From: Myxococcales bacterium
GTDB lineage: Bacteria > Myxococcota_A > Polyangia > Nannocystales > Nannocystaceae
DNA length: 64,000 nt
Direction: 5' to 3'
Assembly: GCA_020633315.1 (NCBI GenBank)
Contig: JACKDV010000014.1
Coordinates: 167,925 to 231,924, forward strand
Positions within the stretch are counted from its first letter, which is position 1; every line of letters begins with the position of its first letter. Below, piece after piece: positions 61,859 through 64,000 of the stretch. The notes under the pieces were generated by a model. That model had not been told where the DNA came from and searched no databases. It worked only from the letters and a program-made list of their open reading frames with translations. The position numbers and the translations under genes are program-made.

Positions 61859-62284
61859 CTAGTCGACGACGTCCAGGCCCATCGAGCGCGCCGTACCGGC
61901 GATCGATCGCATGGCCTGGTCGATGTCGAACGCGTTCATGTCCTTGAGCTTGGTCTCGGCGATCTCGCGGATCTGGGCCGAGCTGACCTTGCCCTTCTTG
62001 ACCTTGTTGGGCTCGCCCGAGCCCTTGTCGATGCCCGCGGCCTGCATGAGCATGTAGGCCGCCGGCGGCGTCTTGACGAGGAAGGTGAAGGAGCGGTCGC
62101 TGAACACGGTGATCTCCACCGGCAGGACCTTGCCCTTGTCCTTCTGCGTGCGAGCGTTGAACTGCTTGCAGAAGTCCATGATGTTGACGCCCTTGCTGCC
62201 CAGCGCGGGGCCGATGGGCGGGGCCGGCGTGGCCTCGCCGCCCTTGCACTGCAACTTGATGAAGCCGGTGACCTTCTTTGCCAT
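61859..62284 (-). CDS. rplK: 50S ribosomal protein L11
   Basis: The protein has 141 residues. F-I-K-L-Q-C-K-G-G-E-A-T-P-A-P-P-I-G-P-A-L-G-S-K-G is the N-terminal domain that forms the thiopeptide pocket with 23S rRNA. F-L-V-K-T-P-P-A-A and S-I-A-G-T-A-R-S-M-G end it. It lies 59 bases after nusG. Confidence 0.99.
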   Translation of the reverse strand: MAKKVTGFIKLQCKGGEATPAPPIGPALGSKGVNIMDFCKQFNARTQKDKGKVLPVEITVFSDRSFTFLVKTPPAAYMLMQAAGIDKGSGEPNKVKKGKVSSAQIREIAETKLKDMNAFDIDQAMRSIAGTARSMGLDVVD

Positions 62285-62343
62285 GACTTGGATCCTCTAT
62301 CTGCGCGGGAGACGAACGGAGCCGGGACGGGCACGCGACCCGA

Positions 62344-62928
62344 TCAGCTCGCGGGCTCGACCTCCGTGAAATCGACCTCGACGCGGGTCGGACGGCCGAA
62401 GATCGAGACGGAGAGCCAGATCTTCTGCTTGTCGTTGTTCACCTCCTCCACCTCTCCGGTGAAGTTGGCGAAGGCGCCGCTCTTGACCCGGACCGAGTCG
62501 CCCACGTTGTAGACGACGTCCGGAACCACGATGGCCTCGGGGCTGGCCTCGGTCTGCCCCGTGGTGTGGCCGAGCATCTTGTTCATCTCGTTCTGACGCA
62601 CGGGCTTGGGCGTCTGGCCGCCCAGGAACCCGGTGACCTTCGGCGTGTTGGTCACCAGGTGCCAGCTCTCCTTCGTGAGCTCCATGTTCACGAAGATGTA
62701 GCCCGGGAAGAACTTGCGGGTGGTCTTCACGTTCCGCTTGCCGCGGCGCTCGGTCACCTGCTCGGAGGGCACCAGGATCTCGCCGAACTGGTCCTCGAAG
62801 GTCTTGCCCTTGATCCGATCCTCGAGGGCACGCTTGACCGAGTTCTCGTAGCCCGAGAACGTGTTGACCACGTACCATTCCTTCTCGTTCGACACCGTCG
62901 GCTTGCTCCTGGAAGGCCCGGCATCCAT
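62344..62928 (-). CDS. nusG: Transcription termination/antitermination factor NusG
   Basis: The protein has 194 residues from ATG 62928. The NGN domain has E-W-Y-V-V-N-T-F-S-G-Y-E-N-S-V-K and F-F-P-G-Y-I-F-V-N-M, and the C-terminal KOW has V-G-D-S-V-R-V-K-S-G-A-F-A-N-F-T-G-E-V. It couples polymerase to ribosome or Rho. Start and secE stop share one base (TGATG), so translation is coupled. Confidence 0.98.
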   Translation of the reverse strand: MDAGPSRSKPTVSNEKEWYVVNTFSGYENSVKRALEDRIKGKTFEDQFGEILVPSEQVTERRGKRNVKTTRKFFPGYIFVNMELTKESWHLVTNTPKVTGFLGGQTPKPVRQNEMNKMLGHTTGQTEASPEAIVVPDVVYNVGDSVRVKSGAFANFTGEVEEVNNDKQKIWLSVSIFGRPTRVEVDFTEVEPAS

Positions 62929-63359
62929 CAGATGCCGTAGAGCCAGTTGGTGATCGTCGACCAGATCTGATCCATGCTCCACAGGATGGTCGAGCTGATG
63001 AGGGTCATGACGATCACGACGATGGTCGCGGCCCGCGTCTCGGCCCGGGTGGGCCAGGTGACCTGGGAGATCTCGATGACGACCTCGGTGCAGAACTTGA
63101 ACCAGTCCTGACGTCGCCATGCGTAGGCGGTCCCGAGCACCGCAATCGTGATCCCGGCCCCGTTGGAGACGAGGGTGTCGGGCCGAGCCACCGACTGTGG
63201 CCAGATCGACCAGATGAGGTCCCAGATGTCCTCGATCGCCCACGACAGCACCCAGGCCGCCATGAAGCCGCCGAGCACGAAGATGAGGTGGGCCCAGCGG
63301 CTGGGATCGAAATCCCGCTTGAGTCCGGCTGGTGCGTTTCGTTTGCGCGAGCGAGCCAT
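62928..63359 (-). CDS. secE: Preprotein translocase subunit SecE
   Basis: The protein has 143 residues with three membrane segments (about 24-44, 66-80 and 110-128), the proteobacterial long form. The amphipathic family motif F-C-T-E-V-V-I-E-I-S-Q-V-T-W-P-T-R-A-E-T precedes the last helix, which clamps SecY. It is downstream of tRNA-Trp and coupled to nusG. Confidence 0.97.
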   Translation of the reverse strand: MARSRKRNAPAGLKRDFDPSRWAHLIFVLGGFMAAWVLSWAIEDIWDLIWSIWPQSVARPDTLVSNGAGITIAVLGTAYAWRRQDWFKFCTEVVIEISQVTWPTRAETRAATIVVIVMTLISSTILWSMDQIWSTITNWLYGI

Positions 63360-63459
63360 CGTGGTTCACATGATGGGGACGAAGGGGGCGAGTCTGACCG
63401 CGGAAACGGCGCCCCCCGAAGCCTTTCAGTCTCGGGGGTGCGCCGCGTCCATCGGTGGG

Positions 63460-63532
63460 CAGGGCGTGAGGGGCTCGAACCCCCGACCTGCGGATTTGGA
63501 GTCCGCTGCTCTACCAACTGAGCTAACGCCCT
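63460..63532 (-). tRNA. tRNA-Trp (anticodon CCA)
   Basis: A cloverleaf with acceptor AGGGCGT/ACGCCCT, D-arm GCTC...GAGC, anticodon stem GCGGA/TCCGC with loop CTCCAAA, and T-arm GGGGG-TTCGAGC-CCCTC (one G-U). The discriminator is G and no CCA is encoded. It lies between rpmG and secE, the common bacterial arrangement. Confidence 0.97.
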
Positions 63533-63548
63533 AGGGGAGGCCCGAAGC

Positions 63549-63710
63549 CTACTTCGTCTCCTTGTGCTCGGTCTGACGCCGGCAAAAACGGCAGTACTTC
63601 TTGAGGGAGAGCTTCTCCGGAGTGTTCCGCCGATTCTTCTTCGTGGAGTAGTTGCGGCGTTTGCACTCCTGGCATTCCAGGGTGATGATGATGCGATGTC
63701 CGGCAGCCAT
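63549..63710 (-). CDS. rpmG: 50S ribosomal protein L33
   Basis: The protein has 53 residues from ATG 63710. M-A-A-G-H-R-I-I-I-T-L-E-C-Q-E-C-K starts it, and Y-C-R-F-C-R-R-Q-T-E-H-K-E-T-K ends it; the two C-x-x-C pairs make it a zinc-binding (C+) L33. N-R-R-N-T-P-E-K-L matches the family centre. It precedes tRNA-Trp by 16 bases and has its own strong promoter. Confidence 0.96.
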   Translation of the reverse strand: MAAGHRIIITLECQECKRRNYSTKKNRRNTPEKLSLKKYCRFCRRQTEHKETK

Positions 63711-63739
63711 GGACGTCCTTCCGGCGCGAAGGGCCGATG

Positions 63740-63768
63740 CCTATAGCAAGAGCCGTTCCGGCTTGCAA
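63740..63768 (-). promoter_or_regulatory. Sigma70-like promoter of the rpmG-tRNA-Trp-secE-nusG unit
   Basis: On the - strand TTGCAA (63768-63763) and TATAGG (63745-63740) are 17 bases apart. The expected start is close to 63733, about 20 bases before the rpmG ATG. Confidence 0.75.
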
Positions 63769-63840
63769 GCGAGCTCCGGGAGCGTCGTCCTGGAGCAGAG
63801 TGTGACCAGCCTCGCGGGAGAACCGCAAGGATTTCAAGGA

Positions 63841-63864
63841 GGCGGGTGATCCGCCGATTTTTTT
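63841..63864 (+). terminator. Orphan + strand terminator
   Basis: GGCGG-GTGAT-CCGCC is followed by GA and seven T on the + strand. The form is that of an intrinsic terminator, but no + strand gene precedes it for many kilobases. It lies about 70 bases beyond the rpmG promoter, so it may stop antisense reads or end an unseen small RNA. Confidence 0.5.
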
Positions 63865-63909
63865 GGGCGTGACCAGCTTGCGCAGGTTACGCAGGCCAAG
63901 GACGAGAGA

Positions 63910-63940
63910 ACCCCGCGCGAACCGCGGGCCCACGCGGGGT
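63910..63940 (-). terminator. Hairpin after the gene that enters from the right edge
   Basis: ACCCCGCG/CGCGGGGT form an 8-bp stem with a 15-base loop directly after a - strand stop at 63946-63948. On the transcript strand it is followed by TCTCTCGTCC. Confidence 0.55.
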
Positions 63941-63945
63941 CTTCG

Positions 63946-64000
63946 TCAGACCGAGTGACCGTCGGCCCTCTGCAGCGGGCGACGGGCCACGATGTCGTCG
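63946..64000 (-). CDS. Possible C-terminal end of a gene beyond the window
   Basis: The - strand reads 17 residues (ending P-L-Q-R-A-D-G-H-S-V) to a TGA at 63948-63946, and a hairpin follows at once. It does not look like the end of a second EF-Tu. Only the position before the terminator supports it. Confidence 0.35.
   Translation of the reverse strand, partial: DDIVARRPLQRADGHSV

Noticed and set aside
63549..63710. Suspected frameshift in rpmG
   Set aside because: Re-reading the bases gives one open 53-codon frame with both C-x-x-C pairs intact.

Overview
The window is GC-rich, densely coded bacterial DNA. The long ribosomal/RNA-polymerase cluster, zinc-type S4, and large unfamiliar beta-rich proteins beside a divergent flagellar-type export gate suggest a Myxococcota (former Deltaproteobacteria) chromosome. 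That placement is inference from gene order and composition; no 16S gene is present. No rRNA, CRISPR array, transposase or phage gene was seen.

Region A (1-24828) is dominated by an unrecognised family of large proteins (about 680-860 aa). Eleven members are visible, the first one cut by the window edge. Five lie head to tail on the + strand (1-10082). Four lie on the - strand (10123-18857) and converge on the first run at a shared hairpin terminator (10091-10115). Two more are on the - strand (20280-24828), after a divergent FAD-linked oxidase (18893-20254). Most members share an N-terminal block with D-H-A-D-P/F-Y-x-L-x-x-x-P-R and L-x-K-Y motifs, a middle block with a G-V-x-Y-E-L / R-P-A / R-V-Y-E pattern, a D-x-F-F-x-x-L-x-V-x-V block, and about three tandem beta-sandwich-like modules at the C-terminus. 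No signal peptides or enzyme motifs are evident. This is the best candidate for an undescribed system.

Region B (24879-28846, - strand) holds a beta-propeller lipoprotein and a compact translationally coupled FliO-FliP-FliQ-FliR-like set, that is, the inner-membrane export gate of a flagellar/type III apparatus, without any other flagellar or injectisome gene. The FliP-like protein lacks the methionine-rich gasket motif. A small membrane/outer-membrane-like protein lies at its upstream end.

Region C (28888-64000, mostly - strand) is the translation/transcription supercluster. In transcription order it reads rpmG, tRNA-Trp, secE, nusG, rplK, rplA, rplJ, rplL, rpoB, rpoC; then a small secreted protein on the + strand; then rpsL, rpsG, fusA, tuf, rpsJ, rplD, rplW, rplB, rpsS, rplV, rpsC, rplP, rpmC, rpsQ, rplN, rplX, rplE, rpsH, rplF, rplR, rpsE, rpmD, rplO, secY; then an about 1-kb non-coding island; then adk, an acyl-CoA synthetase, infA-like, rpmJ, rpsM, rpsK, rpsD, rpoA, rplQ. 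Oddities are: rplC (L3) is missing between rpsJ and rplD; rpsN (S14) is missing between rplE and rpsH; map is missing and a long-chain acyl-CoA synthetase sits after adk; infA and fusA look divergent; and secY is bracketed by hairpin terminators. The island between secY and adk carries a 112-bp perfect inverted repeat around a 239-bp spacer plus a purine-rich 42-bp tandem repeat.

Clear regulatory sites include sigma70-like promoters before rpmG and rpsL, an rplJ leader with three hairpins and a palindrome over its Shine-Dalgarno sequence, an rplL-rpoB attenuator-like hairpin, and a terminator between the converging rpoC and small secreted-protein genes.
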